DNA of 46,948 nucleotides. Origin: Nymphaea colorata (taxonomy: Eukaryota; Streptophyta; Magnoliopsida; Nymphaeales; Nymphaeaceae). The stretch covers positions 1 through 46,948 of the forward strand of contig NW_022204979.1 of the NCBI RefSeq assembly GCF_008831285.2, in the 5' to 3' direction. This document shows positions 35,182 through 46,861 of this stretch, one piece after another (position 1 is the first letter of the stretch; every line of letters starts with the position of its first letter). A model generated the notes under the pieces. The model was not told where the DNA came from. It saw only the letters and a program-made list of their open reading frames with translations, and searched no databases. The translations under genes were made by a program, and so were the position numbers.

Positions 35182-35587
35182 AATTACCTGCGGCTGGGAA
35201 GACACACTCATAATTAAGCAGGAATCAGGAAAAGCTTTCTCGGCTCAGACTATCTGGGAAGACTGTGGTGACCTAGAGACCCTTGAAAAGGCTTGGGCGC
35301 AAGAGGAGCTGAAGTAAGTTAGTACGCTTTCGGCCGAAAAGGCACGACCAGATCCAAGTCAACATCATCAATGGGCGCGGCATATCCATCAGCGGACGTA
35401 TATTAGTAAGGCAGATCGGTTTTACTCCTCCTCTACTTTCGAGGATTCGTCCACAAACAAACCCGCTGCCCAATAACCCACCATATTTTCTTCTTCTTAG
35501 GTACAAAAAAACGCAAGGCCAATAAATAACCCTTATGAGTACAAAAAGGCAATACTGATAAGTATATTGATAGCTATATAGCGTTGA
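35182..35587 (+). other. Array terminal open frame crossing the unit junction (unit 1/2)
   Basis: The plus strand is open from after a TGA at 35179 to TGA at 35585, crossing from unit 1 into unit 2. It includes LIIKQESGKAFSAQTIWEDC, LETLEKAWAQEELK and, after the junction, INNPYEYKKAILISILIAI. There is no ATG at its start, so if real it is an exon. Competing frames on both strands are also open, so coding is not established. Confidence 0.25.
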
Positions 35588-35648
35588 TTATCATCTATGT
35601 ACGAATACATTCTTTTTATTCTTCAAGCTGACGTTCCTTTGAAATTAT

Positions 35649-36224
35649 TCAGTTGATGATACATAAAGTATTTATACAGGAGATTTTTATGGCTTTATGA
35701 TGTGGTTAACTATTGATCTTTGGGTCTTCGCGCTCATACTCTCTTAGATTGTACTGTTTGAAGCGGCGCACAAATTCTCGATCCTGCTAAACTGAATGCT
35801 GTTGGATTAATAAATAAATTTGGTCTACAGGAGTTAGAATCATACCAAGTATGCCTCTAGCAATCTTGTTTTTTTTCACCTTTTGCATGTAAGACGCCTC
35901 CTTCGAACAATAGGATGTAGAATGATGGTCGATTTTGAGTATGAGCTCTGATTGATACTGCCAATATTAAAAGCGGCTCATCCTAAAAGGAATCCCTTAC
36001 ACCTTCTGCTAAATTCGTTGAGTAGGACCCTATAGAATAAAATATTTCTTGATCAAGGAAAGACATTTGATTGAGTTTATGTTATATGCTGGTTAAAGAT
36101 ATTGAAAAGATGCGGAAAGATGACAGTTTATAGTTTGAACCCAATAGAAGGGCTCGCCATACTAAAAAAGCCTTTATTATGAAATATACAGTAGAATTGC
36201 TTGAGAACCGTCTGATACAGACAT
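35649..36224 (-). CDS. Array minus-strand frame, unit 2
   Basis: The same sequence as the frame at 32815-33390, in the second unit. Confidence 0.4.
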
Positions 36225-37050
36225 ATCTCAGCTCCGTTAAGCTTCATTAAAGACACCATTAATCCTCATTAAGATCATAGTATATTCAAAATATGCTTAA
36301 CATTTTTTGGCTTTAATTCGTCATAAAATAGAAGACTTCATTGTATATAAAGCTTTTATCTTCATCTAGCTTTTACTTATTATTATTTCGGGATTTATAT
36401 CATAATAGCTATTCTTTTATAAAATCTATTTTGGTCTAATCATCTTTTGGTAAATAGGAGGTTTTTCTTTTGGGATTGGCTTATTTTATACCGTTTCCTT
36501 CTTAGATAGTTGCTTGGGCTTGTTTGAAAAGGTAAAATCGACTTAATACTAGCCTAAGATTTTGGTAGCCTAAGTTTGATGACATAAAATGCACCTTAGA
36601 TTAGCTTCTTTTCAATAAAAAAAGATATAAGAAGATATGATACTCTAAGCAGAACCTGCAATTCATATTGGTAATGATCAGCGAGACGTTGTTGATAATG
36701 TTTTTGAGGAAGGATGATCAAAGCCTAATAATCTAAAGCATATATGAACCATCCCATAACACCAATATAGACATCAATGCAGGGCCGTAATCCTTATCAT
36801 ATAATTAAACCTTCTTATGATCGTTTTAGCTGTTGCTTTTAATGCTTCTGCCACACATATCTAATAAAAATGGAAGATAAAATATTAAAAGCAAATCTTT
36901 TTTTAGTAAGATCATCTTTGCCTTGATCTAAAATGAGGGTTTCTTACAATAAAAATGAAAATATGATTCTATAGTCAAATTAAAGTATATGCTTTAGCTA
37001 CTATAAATAATGGGCAATCATTATTGATAATAATAATTAAGTTGATTAAG

Positions 37051-37356
37051 ATGTCATATCATCCTGCTGCAGGAACTTGGGCATTACTGTCTGGAAGCTG
37101 GAATGGCTCGCTTACCATCAAGAGCATGGAAGGATATTATGAGGGGACTATCTATTATGAGAATGTTGGAAAGCAAGAAGATTTACAGCAAGTTAAAGTT
37201 GAAAGCAAGTTTGGAACAGAATACGTTACCTTCTACAGGCCTACTGACGACCAAGAATATTGGGGAATCCTTAATAAGTTCGGTCGTTCAATTAATGGAA
37301 CCTGCAGAACCAAAGGACAAAACTACAGCTTCATAGCCGTCAAGATTCAAGATTGA
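37051..37356 (+). CDS. Family-A small protein, unit 2 (intact)
   Basis: Identical protein to the unit-1 copy at 34217. Identical flanks of over a kilobase on both sides point to recent amplification of the whole unit. Confidence 0.72.
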   Translation: MSYHPAAGTWALLSGSWNGSLTIKSMEGYYEGTIYYENVGKQEDLQQVKVESKFGTEYVTFYRPTDDQEYWGILNKFGRSINGTCRTKGQNYSFIAVKIQD

Positions 37357-38482
37357 TCTTCATCCCCATATCATCTCATTGATTTTTTACGTAAGGACAT
37401 ACTTTGGATGGATTTAGCGGAAAAAGAAATGAGTTTCATGAAAAATAGTTGACCTCTCATGTGGGATAAATTGACTGCATTTGACCTCAAAATTATCAAA
37501 AAAGATAAAGCTTATCATCGTTTCAGAAGTTTTATATTCCTTCTACGTCATATTGTTGAATATTAAAGGTAAATATTAATGAAATTCATAAAGTTTTTAT
37601 TAGGACCTTTTACCATTGATAAATTTAATAAGGCATAGTATTATAAAAGGATTGAGTATTGCAATAAAAGACGCCTCTATATGCACTTTGCATATGTCTT
37701 TGATGATTTTTTACTTTTTTATTTTTTATTAGATGGAAAAGAAAAAAAAAGTGAAAAAAAAAATAATTTGATAAATATATTTTGTAAGATCATCGCTGTT
37801 ATCATTTGAATGCCCACACTTTCAAACGAAAATAAAATCGGACGCATATTAAAGAATAAATTTTAATGAGGCTCTAGTTATTTTATTAAAGGATAAATTT
37901 TAATGAGGCTCTAAGTTATTTTATAGAGAATACATTAGCTACTTTTCGCTTCAAAAGGCAATCAAGACAGTCCTCAAACGCAGCCATCGGAAAGGGTTAG
38001 GTCTCCACTAACTTGAATTACCTGCGGCTGGGAAGACACACTCATAATTAAGCAGGAATCAGGAAAAGCTTTCTCGGCTCAGACTATCTGGGAAGACTGT
38101 GGTGACCTAGAGACCCTTGAAAAGGCTTGGGCGCAAGAGGAGCTGAAGTAAGTTAGTACGCTTTCGGCCGAAAAGGCACGACCAGATCCAAGTCAACATC
38201 ATCAATGGGCGCGGCATATCCATCAGCGGACGTATATTAGTAAGGCAGATCGGTTTTACTCCTCCTCTACTTTCGAGGATTCGTCCACAAACAAACCCGC
38301 TGCCCAATAACCCACCATATTTTCTTCTTCTTAGGTACAAAAAAACGCAAGGCCAATAAATAACCCTTATGAGTACAAAAAGGCAATACTGATAAGTATA
38401 TTGATAGCTATATAGCGTTGATTATCATCTATGTACGAATACATTCTTTTTATTCTTCAAGCTGACGTTCCTTTGAAATTAT

Positions 38483-39058
38483 TCAGTTGATGATACATAA
38501 AGTATTTATACAGGAGATTTTTATGGCTTTATGATGTGGTTAACTATTGATCTTTGGGTCTTCGCGCTCATACTCTCTTAGATTGTACTGTTTGAAGCGG
38601 CGCACAAATTCTCGATCCTGCTAAACTGAATGCTGTTGGATTAATAAATAAATTTGGTCTACAGGAGTTAGAATCATACCAAGTATGCCTCTAGCAATCT
38701 TGTTTTTTTTCACCTTTTGCATGTAAGACGCCTCCTTCGAACAATAGGATGTAGAATGATGGTCGATTTTGAGTATGAGCTCTGATTGATACTGCCAATA
38801 TTAAAAGCGGCTCATCCTAAAAGGAATCCCTTACACCTTCTGCTAAATTCGTTGAGTAGGACCCTATAGAATAAAATATTTCTTGATCAAGGAAAGACAT
38901 TTGATTGAGTTTATGTTATATGCTGGTTAAAGATATTGAAAAGATGCGGAAAGATGACAGTTTATAGTTTGAACCCAATAGAAGGGCTCGCCATACTAAA
39001 AAAGCCTTTATTATGAAATATACAGTAGAATTGCTTGAGAACCGTCTGATACAGACAT
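38483..39058 (-). CDS. Array minus-strand frame, unit 3
   Basis: The same sequence as the frame at 32815-33390, in the third unit. Confidence 0.4.
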
Positions 39059-39884
39059 ATCTCAGCTCCGTTAAGCTTCATTAAAGACACCATTAATCCT
39101 CATTAAGATCATAGTATATTCAAAATATGCTTAACATTTTTTGGCTTTAATTCGTCATAAAATAGAAGACTTCATTGTATATAAAGCTTTTATCTTCATC
39201 TAGCTTTTACTTATTATTATTTCGGGATTTATATCATAATAGCTATTCTTTTATAAAATCTATTTTGGTCTAATCATCTTTTGGTAAATAGGAGGTTTTT
39301 CTTTTGGGATTGGCTTATTTTATACCGTTTCCTTCTTAGATAGTTGCTTGGGCTTGTTTGAAAAGGTAAAATCGACTTAATACTAGCCTAAGATTTTGGT
39401 AGCCTAAGTTTGATGACATAAAATGCACCTTAGATTAGCTTCTTTTCAATAAAAAAAGATATAAGAAGATATGATACTCTAAGCAGAACCTGCAATTCAT
39501 ATTGGTAATGATCAGCGAGACGTTGTTGATAATGTTTTTGAGGAAGGATGATCAAAGCCTAATAATCTAAAGCATATATGAACCATCCCATAACACCAAT
39601 ATAGACATCAATGCAGGGCCGTAATCCTTATCATATAATTAAACCTTCTTATGATCGTTTTAGCTGTTGCTTTTAATGCTTCTGCCACACATATCTAATA
39701 AAAATGGAAGATAAAATATTAAAAGCAAATCTTTTTTTAGTAAGATCATCTTTGCCTTGATCTAAAATGAGGGTTTCTTACAATAAAAATGAAAATATGA
39801 TTCTATAGTCAAATTAAAGTATATGCTTTAGCTACTATAAATAATGGGCAATCATTATTGATAATAATAATTAAGTTGATTAAG

Positions 39885-40190
39885 ATGTCATATCATCCTG
39901 CTGCAGGAACTTGGGCATTACTGTCTGGAAGCTGGAATGGCTCGCTTACCATCAAGAGCATGGAAGGATATTATGAGGGGACTATCTATTATGAGAATGT
40001 TGGAAAGCAAGAAGATTTACAGCAAGTTAAAGTTGAAAGCAAGTTTGGAACAGAATACGTTACCTTCTACAGGCCTACTGACGACCAAGAATATTGGGGA
40101 ATCCTTAATAAGTTCGGTCGTTCAATTAATGGAACCTGCAGAACCAAAGGACAAAACTACAGCTTCATAGCCGTCAAGATTCAAGATTGA
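39885..40190 (+). CDS. Family-A small protein, unit 3 (intact)
   Basis: Identical protein to the unit-1 copy at 34217. This unit is one A shorter in the run near 40578, outside the gene. Confidence 0.72.
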   Translation: MSYHPAAGTWALLSGSWNGSLTIKSMEGYYEGTIYYENVGKQEDLQQVKVESKFGTEYVTFYRPTDDQEYWGILNKFGRSINGTCRTKGQNYSFIAVKIQD

Positions 40191-41315
40191 TCTTCATCCC
40201 CATATCATCTCATTGATTTTTTACGTAAGGACATACTTTGGATGGATTTAGCGGAAAAAGAAATGAGTTTCATGAAAAATAGTTGACCTCTCATGTGGGA
40301 TAAATTGACTGCATTTGACCTCAAAATTATCAAAAAAGATAAAGCTTATCATCGTTTCAGAAGTTTTATATTCCTTCTACGTCATATTGTTGAATATTAA
40401 AGGTAAATATTAATGAAATTCATAAAGTTTTTATTAGGACCTTTTACCATTGATAAATTTAATAAGGCATAGTATTATAAAAGGATTGAGTATTGCAATA
40501 AAAGACGCCTCTATATGCACTTTGCATATGTCTTTGATGATTTTTTACTTTTTTATTTTTTATTAGATGGAAAAGAAAAAAAAGTGAAAAAAAAAATAAT
40601 TTGATAAATATATTTTGTAAGATCATCGCTGTTATCATTTGAATGCCCACACTTTCAAACGAAAATAAAATCGGACGCATATTAAAGAATAAATTTTAAT
40701 GAGGCTCTAGTTATTTTATTAAAGGATAAATTTTAATGAGGCTCTAAGTTATTTTATAGAGAATACATTAGCTACTTTTCGCTTCAAAAGGCAATCAAGA
40801 CAGTCCTCAAACGCAGCCATCGGAAAGGGTTAGGTCTCCACTAACTTGAATTACCTGCGGCTGGGAAGACACACTCATAATTAAGCAGGAATCAGGAAAA
40901 GCTTTCTCGGCTCAGACTATCTGGGAAGACTGTGGTGACCTAGAGACCCTTGAAAAGGCTTGGGCGCAAGAGGAGCTGAAGTAAGTTAGTACGCTTTCGG
41001 CCGAAAAGGCACGACCAGATCCAAGTCAACATCATCAATGGGCGCGGCATATCCATCAGCGGACGTATATTAGTAAGGCAGATCGGTTTTACTCCTCCTC
41101 TACTTTCGAGGATTCGTCCACAAACAAACCCGCTGCCCAATAACCCACCATATTTTCTTCTTCTTAGGTACAAAAAAACGCAAGGCCAATAAATAACCCT
41201 TATGAGTACAAAAAGGCAATACTGATAAGTATATTGATAGCTATATAGCGTTGATTATCATCTATGTACGAATACATTCTTTTTATTCTTCAAGCTGACG
41301 TTCCTTTGAAATTAT

Positions 41316-41891
41316 TCAGTTGATGATACATAAAGTATTTATACAGGAGATTTTTATGGCTTTATGATGTGGTTAACTATTGATCTTTGGGTCTTCGCGC
41401 TCATACTCTCTTAGATTGTACTGTTTGAAGCGGCGCACAAATTCTCGATCCTGCTAAACTGAATGCTGTTGGATTAATAAATAAATTTGGTCTACAGGAG
41501 TTAGAATCATACCAAGTATGCCTCTAGCAATCTTGTTTTTTTTCACCTTTTGCATGTAAGACGCCTCCTTCGAACAATAGGATGTAGAATGATGGTCGAT
41601 TTTGAGTATGAGCTCTGATTGATACTGCCAATATTAAAAGCGGCTCATCCTAAAAGGAATCCCTTACACCTTCTGCTAAATTCGTTGAGTAGGACCCTAT
41701 AGAATAAAATATTTCTTGATCAAGGAAAGACATTTGATTGAGTTTATGTTATATGCTGGTTAAAGATATTGAAAAGATGCGGAAAGATGACAGTTTATAG
41801 TTTGAACCCAATAGAAGGGCTCGCCATACTAAAAAAGCCTTTATTATGAAATATACAGTAGAATTGCTTGAGAACCGTCTGATACAGACAT
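41316..41891 (-). CDS. Array minus-strand frame, unit 4
   Basis: The same sequence as the frame at 32815-33390, in the fourth unit. Confidence 0.4.
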
Positions 41892-42717
41892 ATCTCAGCT
41901 CCGTTAAGCTTCATTAAAGACACCATTAATCCTCATTAAGATCATAGTATATTCAAAATATGCTTAACATTTTTTGGCTTTAATTCGTCATAAAATAGAA
42001 GACTTCATTGTATATAAAGCTTTTATCTTCATCTAGCTTTTACTTATTATTATTTCGGGATTTATATCATAATAGCTATTCTTTTATAAAATCTATTTTG
42101 GTCTAATCATCTTTTGGTAAATAGGAGGTTTTTCTTTTGGGATTGGCTTATTTTATACCGTTTCCTTCTTAGATAGTTGCTTGGGCTTGTTTGAAAAGGT
42201 AAAATCGACTTAATACTAGCCTAAGATTTTGGTAGCCTAAGTTTGATGACATAAAATGCACCTTAGATTAGCTTCTTTTCAATAAAAAAAGATATAAGAA
42301 GATATGATACTCTAAGCAGAACCTGCAATTCATATTGGTAATGATCAGCGAGACGTTGTTGATAATGTTTTTGAGGAAGGATGATCAAAGCCTAATAATC
42401 TAAAGCATATATGAACCATCCCATAACACCAATATAGACATCAATGCAGGGCCGTAATCCTTATCATATAATTAAACCTTCTTATGATCGTTTTAGCTGT
42501 TGCTTTTAATGCTTCTGCCACACATATCTAATAAAAATGGAAGATAAAATATTAAAAGCAAATCTTTTTTTAGTAAGATCATCTTTGCCTTGATCTAAAA
42601 TGAGGGTTTCTTACAATAAAAATGAAAATATGATTCTATAGTCAAATTAAAGTATATGCTTTAGCTACTATAAATAATGGGCAATCATTATTGATAATAA
42701 TAATTAAGTTGATTAAG

Positions 42718-43023
42718 ATGTCATATCATCCTGCTGCAGGAACTTGGGCATTACTGTCTGGAAGCTGGAATGGCTCGCTTACCATCAAGAGCATGGAAGG
42801 ATATTATGAGGGGACTATCTATTATGAGAATGTTGGAAAGCAAGAAGATTTACAGCAAGTTAAAGTTGAAAGCAAGTTTGGAACAGAATACGTTACCTTC
42901 TACAGGCCTACTGACGACCAAGAATATTGGGGAATCCTTAATAAGTTCGGTCGTTCAATTAATGGAACCTGCAGAACCAAAGGACAAAACTACAGCTTCA
43001 TAGCCGTCAAGATTCAAGATTGA
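42718..43023 (+). CDS. Family-A small protein, unit 4 (intact)
   Basis: Identical protein to the unit-1 copy at 34217; it is the copy nearest to the telomere among the intact ones. Confidence 0.72.
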   Translation: MSYHPAAGTWALLSGSWNGSLTIKSMEGYYEGTIYYENVGKQEDLQQVKVESKFGTEYVTFYRPTDDQEYWGILNKFGRSINGTCRTKGQNYSFIAVKIQD

Positions 43024-44020
43024 TCTTCATCCCCATATCATCTCATTGATTTTTTACGTAAGGACATACTTTGGATGGATTTAGCGGAAAAAGAAATGAG
43101 TTTCATGAAAAATAGTTGACCTCTCATGTGGGATAAATTGACTGCATTTGACCTCAAAATTATCAAAAAAGATAAAGCTTATCATCGTTTCAGAAGTTTT
43201 ATATTCCTTCTACGTCATATTGTTGAATATTAAAGGTAAATATTAATGAAATTCATAAAGTTTTTATTAGGACCTTTTACCATTGATAAATTTAATAAGG
43301 CATAGTATTATAAAAGGATTGAGTATTGCAATAAAAGACGCCTCTATATGCACTTTGCATATGTCTTTGATGATTTTTTACTTTTTTATTTTTTATTAGA
43401 TGGAAAAGAAAAAAAAAGTGAAAAAAAAAATAATTTGATAAATATATTTTGTAAGATCATCGCTGTTATCATTTGAATGCCCACACTTTCAAACGAAAAT
43501 AAAATCGGACGCATATTAAAGAATAAATTTTAATGAGGCTCTAGTTATTTTATTAAAGGATAAATTTTAATGAGGCTCTAAGTTATTTTATAGAGAATAC
43601 ATTAGCTACTTTTCGCTTCAAAAGGCAATCAAGACAGTCCTCAAACGCAGCCATCGGAAAGGGTTAGGTCTCCACTAACTTGAATTACCTGCGGCTGGGA
43701 AGACACACTCATAATTAAGCAGGAATCAGGAAAAGCTTTCTCGGCTCAGACTATCTGGGAAGACTGTGGTGACCTAGAGACCCTTGAAAAGGCTTGGGCG
43801 CAAGAGGAGCTGAAGTAAGTTAGTACGCTTTCGGCCGAAAAGGCACGACCAGATCCAAGTCAACATCATCAATGGGCGCGGCATATCCATCAGCGGACGT
43901 ATATTAGTAAGGCAGATCGGTTTTACTCCTCCTCTACTTTCGAGGATTCGTCCACAAACAAACCCGCTGCCCAATAACCCACCATATTTTCTTCTTCTTA
44001 GGTACAAAAAACGCAAGGCC

Positions 44021-44138
44021 ATCGAACAAACAGAGCTACTTGTGAGTTGTTGACCCATAAAGCCAGTCCCTCAATGGCGGGTTCAGTGTTGGCACTGTAC
44101 AGTATAACTTCGCAGGCGTCAAGGTTGACGACATTTGA
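44021..44138 (+). pseudogene. C-terminal part of the interrupted family-A gene
   Basis: In frame with the last codon split at 32686 (CC before the array, A after it), this reads SNKQSYL, TGA, then VVDPQSQSLNGGFSVGTVQY and NFAGVKVDDI followed by TGA. It aligns without a gap to TDDQEYWGILNKFGRSINGTC...FIAVKIQD. The internal TGA stands where the family has Gly (GGA). The downstream DNA (GATCTTCATCCCC) is also that of family A. Confidence 0.78.
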
Positions 44139-44413
44139 TCTTCATCCCCATCATCATCTCATATATATTCTGCAAGGGCATGCTTCGAATGGGGTTGGTT
44201 GTACACATATGGAAGAGTTTCATGAAAAAAGCTAATCTTTCACTCGAGGTTTTAATGGCCTTATTTTACCTCCAGATTATCAAAAACTAACATACTCATC
44301 CTTTCAAGCATTTAATCTTCCTTTTGAGGCGTATTGTTAAATATTTTGCTTTAACCTGCCTGCAATTCATAAGAATTTTACCTTTAGAAAAAATCAAAAT
44401 AACGCAATTCAAA

Positions 44414-44672
44414 AAGCTCACTTTTCTTGGCGGTAGCCTCACTTTTCTTGGTGGCCGCCTCACTTTGATGTCTTGAAATCCAGTATTGAGTTGCCTTCGT
44501 TTCACTAAAGAATGATATTAAACGAGAGGGCGTACTTGGGAGACCCTGGATTAATCATTTTTAATGTCAATCGAGAGCTTGATGCATTTGTGGAGGGCAA
44601 ACATGATAAAGTTTTGGAATCAAAAGCACCTCAGACCCTTCCCATATCGACCCAGTATAGATATCAAGGCAA
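44414..44672 (+). CDS. Family-B frame, best-preserved copy
   Basis: An open frame with internal tandem motifs (HFSWRQPHFSWWPPHFDV) is followed by ELPSFHQRMILNERAYLGDP, LIIFNVNRELDAFVEGKHDK and KAPQTLPISTQYRYQGK, where similarity to the left copy ends and GTAAG follows. No start ATG is evident, so it is either an exon or a truncated gene. No known domain is recognised. Confidence 0.4.
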
Positions 44673-44674
44673 GT

Positions 44675-44890
44675 AAGATTGTGGGTAGGTTAATCTGCTA
44701 CATTTTATTTTAGTCCATTTATCACTATTACTATACACAGGTTAGACATGCAAATCATTAATTCAATAAGTTAACTACACCACTCCATCGATAATACCTT
44801 ATTCATTCAAAAATCCATCTTTTATCTAAATCCTTAGCCCAATACATATGGCCAGTACGATAATCGCTGTTTTAAGGTAGAAGTATTCGA
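44675..44890. repeat. Diverged duplicate of 31035-31260 with a truncated first exon
   Basis: On the minus strand it contains MDQNKMQQIN, matching MNENKKQHIN at 31044, but the sequence then runs into the family-B block. The junction at about 44673 marks a rearrangement breakpoint. Confidence 0.65.
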
Positions 44891-44905
44891 TATTATATAA
44901 TTTGA

Positions 44906-45592
44906 ATGAACCGCAAGAGTGGAATAAATTTCGACGACGTCCTTAACAAGGAGTGGAGCATCATCACTAAGAACTAATACGCTGAGCTGCAGACCGCATT
45001 CAAGAAGACCGATCAACGAAACGGCGGCATCAGCTTCTACGACCTTGTCACTATCATCAGAAGTAACTCACAACCTATTGCAAGATATGGGCATCCCTGT
45101 CTCAGAAGCGAGAAAGGACAAGCTTAATAAGGACATGGCCATTAAGTAAATTCGAATCTTGGACTTTACCACCCTCCTCAGTACTGCTGCCACATTGAAA
45201 AAGGAGAGGGAGGAAAGCCCAGGAGGGGAGGTCATGAAGTAAAATGAATACCGTACCTATTCCTCTATGCAGTTGACGCGTTCGTTGCCCTGGGAGGAAG
45301 GGCCGACAAGTCGGGAGTGGTTAACAAAAAATCGCTCATCTAAATAGTGAAGCAATAATTCGAGCTTTCCCTCGACCTCGAGAACATAATCGAAGGAGTG
45401 CAAGGCGACAACCTGGACTATGACACTTTCTGCTCCATCTTCCAGCAGGATGTTGAGCGAAACTAGGGCAGGCTGGCCTCGGTGGCCTCCAGGAAGTCCC
45501 TCAAGACCGAGCAAAGCACCCGCTCCTTCACCATCGAAGAGAAGGATTTCCAAAGATTCCTTCTGCAGTACGAAAACGAGGAGTACTCTTGA
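44906..45592 (+). CDS. EF-hand-type protein, probably axonemal
   Basis: About 214 residues from three exons; introns at 45063-45084 (22 nt) and 45253-45272 (20 nt). The first hand-like unit is ELQTAFKKTDQRNGGISFYD followed by LVTIIRNMGIPVS. The second is EYLDAFVALGGRADKSGVVN, then KKSLIQIVKQQFELSLDLEN and GDNLDYDTFCSIF. The 'YLDAFVALGG..DKSG' form is frequent in ciliate and apicomplexan calmodulin-like axonemal proteins. Several loop positions lack the usual acidic residues (TDQRNGG), so calcium binding may be weak. It ends in a Ser/Lys-rich tail with FQRFLLQYENEEYS. Confidence 0.75.
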
Positions 45593-45611
45593 TTTTGAAT
45601 GTGGATCTATA

Positions 45612-45621
45612 ATAAAAAATA
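45612..45621 (-). terminator. Pol III terminator of tRNA-Phe
   Basis: Reading on the minus strand, a run of six T (ATATTTTTTATT) follows the tRNA 3' end directly, as expected for RNA polymerase III termination. Confidence 0.7.
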
Positions 45622-45694
45622 TGCCTCCGCGCGGGATCGAACCACGGACCTTAAGATCTTCAGTCTTACGCTCTCCCAGCTGAGCTACAAAGGC
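45622..45694 (-). tRNA. tRNA-Phe: tRNA-Phe (anticodon GAA)
   Basis: 73 nt with no intron. The cloverleaf is complete: acceptor GCCTTTG/CGGAGGC with two G-U pairs, D stem GCTC/GAGC with loop AGCTGGGA, anticodon stem TAAGA/TCTTA with loop CTGAAGA (anticodon GAA), T stem CGTGG/CCGCG with TTCGATC, and discriminator A. The A box (TAGCTCAGCTGG) and B box (GGTTCGATCC) promoters are intact. It sits between two convergent protein genes. Confidence 0.96.
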
Positions 45695-45826
45695 AGTCAT
45701 TGACCTAGATCTATCCCCCTTTTTATTGCCCATCGAAGCAGAAATACCTTACCATTCACTTTCAATCTGCAGATAGCCTACCCTGTAGCTATATGATGAA
45801 ATTCAATCTTTTATAGAAATCCGAAA

Positions 45827-46710
45827 TCACGATATTGATAGAATCTGCTGGTGGGCGAATTGGTATTGCTCTACTGTTTAAACGCAGTAGTCTCTGCACT
45901 CGCGTATTTTCTTCACCACCTAAAACAGGGAGACAACCTTATGCTTTCGGAAGAACCTGACTCCTTCCACAACTGCTGCGAATGTTCCAGTTCGGCCGAT
46001 GCCAGCCACGCAATGCACAAGTATCATTTCTTTGTTCTCGATCAGCTTGATGGCTTCTTCCACCATCCTTCGGAAGGAGCCTAATGATTCCTACCCCTCG
46101 GGAACGCCTCCATCCATCCAGCCTCTGAACTAGATTAAACTACATCTACATGCAAATGCTCTAATCTTCGCTAGCCTTATACTCCAATCAAAGCAATAGT
46201 CCTTCGGAAAAGGGCATAATCGACTTTTTCTTCCGACAAGCATCTCACGGTTAAGTTTTCTTCTTAAAATTTGAGCTATTCATTTAATTTAGGAAAATAT
46301 TTCTCAATGAGGGTATTGGTACATCGTTATTGGCGCAAAGCATAAATATCCTGGCTACTTTTTCTTTGTAGCAGATGGGCCAGAAGTGCTTGGCGTTCCA
46401 TAGGCCTGGAGCTTAGCAGAAAATTCCATATATTTAGTTGTCAACGATGGATCTCATGCGATCCCCACGAATTTAAGAAAAGATGGCACTGAATAGAGGA
46501 TAAGTTACAGGAGAATTTTTCTTTATGACCAGAAGGGTCCTTTTTTTACAGGAACTAAGTCAATTAGGGTGTTACTTCATATTGTTATTTGAGCTTTTTG
46601 CCAGTTTGAGCCTTCAACTATTACTCAGTGAGACGCTTGCTGTACCTTTAATAGGTAGTCTTGTATTCTTCTGCAAAGTAAAGGACTAGTTGGTCATTTT
46701 GTGCCTACAT
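45827..46710 (-). CDS. Protein tyrosine phosphatase
   Basis: About 280 residues; introns at 46303-46322 and 46130-46149 (20 nt each). The start MQAQNDQLVLYFAEEYKTTY leads to IFCQAPGLWNAKHFWPICYK (the 'CQ-P...FW' motif), FRGWMDGGVPEG (WPD loop with Met for Pro), and the signature loop ILVHCVAGIGRTGTF with catalytic Cys and Arg. CRDYCVQTVEQYQFAHQQI is the QTxxQYxF helix. All key residues are kept, so it should be active on phosphotyrosine. The frame between about 46430 and 46530 is not fully resolved (an intron or a missing base). Its start lies only about 150 bp from the telomere. Confidence 0.85.
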
Positions 46711-46861
46711 ACTTGATATCTTTTAATACTCCAAGAATTATTATAATTATCTCTTGAAAATTCTAGCAGGATATCATGGTGGGCAAGGGTTATTTATTAG
46801 AAAATGGTCTTAGGATATTTTGAATATGATTTTAATTTACAATATTTGCCAAGTAATTCCC

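Larger units (their letters stand above)
32687..44020 (+). repeat. Tandem array of four 2.83-kb units
   Basis: The units start at 32687, 35521, 38355 and 41188 (2834, 2834, 2833 and 2833 bp). They differ only in the length of A runs. Each unit begins AATAAATAACCCTTATGAG and ends ACGCAAGGCC, so GCC precedes every junction, including the left edge (CTTGCC). There are no terminal inverted repeats. Each unit carries a family-A gene on plus, a decayed family-B frame, an open minus-strand frame and the terminal segment also seen at 31340. Confidence 0.97.

Noticed and set aside
35273-35506. Minus-strand frame of about 77 codons in each array unit
   Set aside because: It overlaps the segment conserved with 31340-31745, where similarity follows the plus-strand reading and not this frame.
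32687-44020. CRISPR-like or transposon interpretation of the array
   Set aside because: The units are 2.83 kb without spacers, and I see no transposase, integrase, reverse transcriptase or terminal inverted repeats, so no named element class is assigned.
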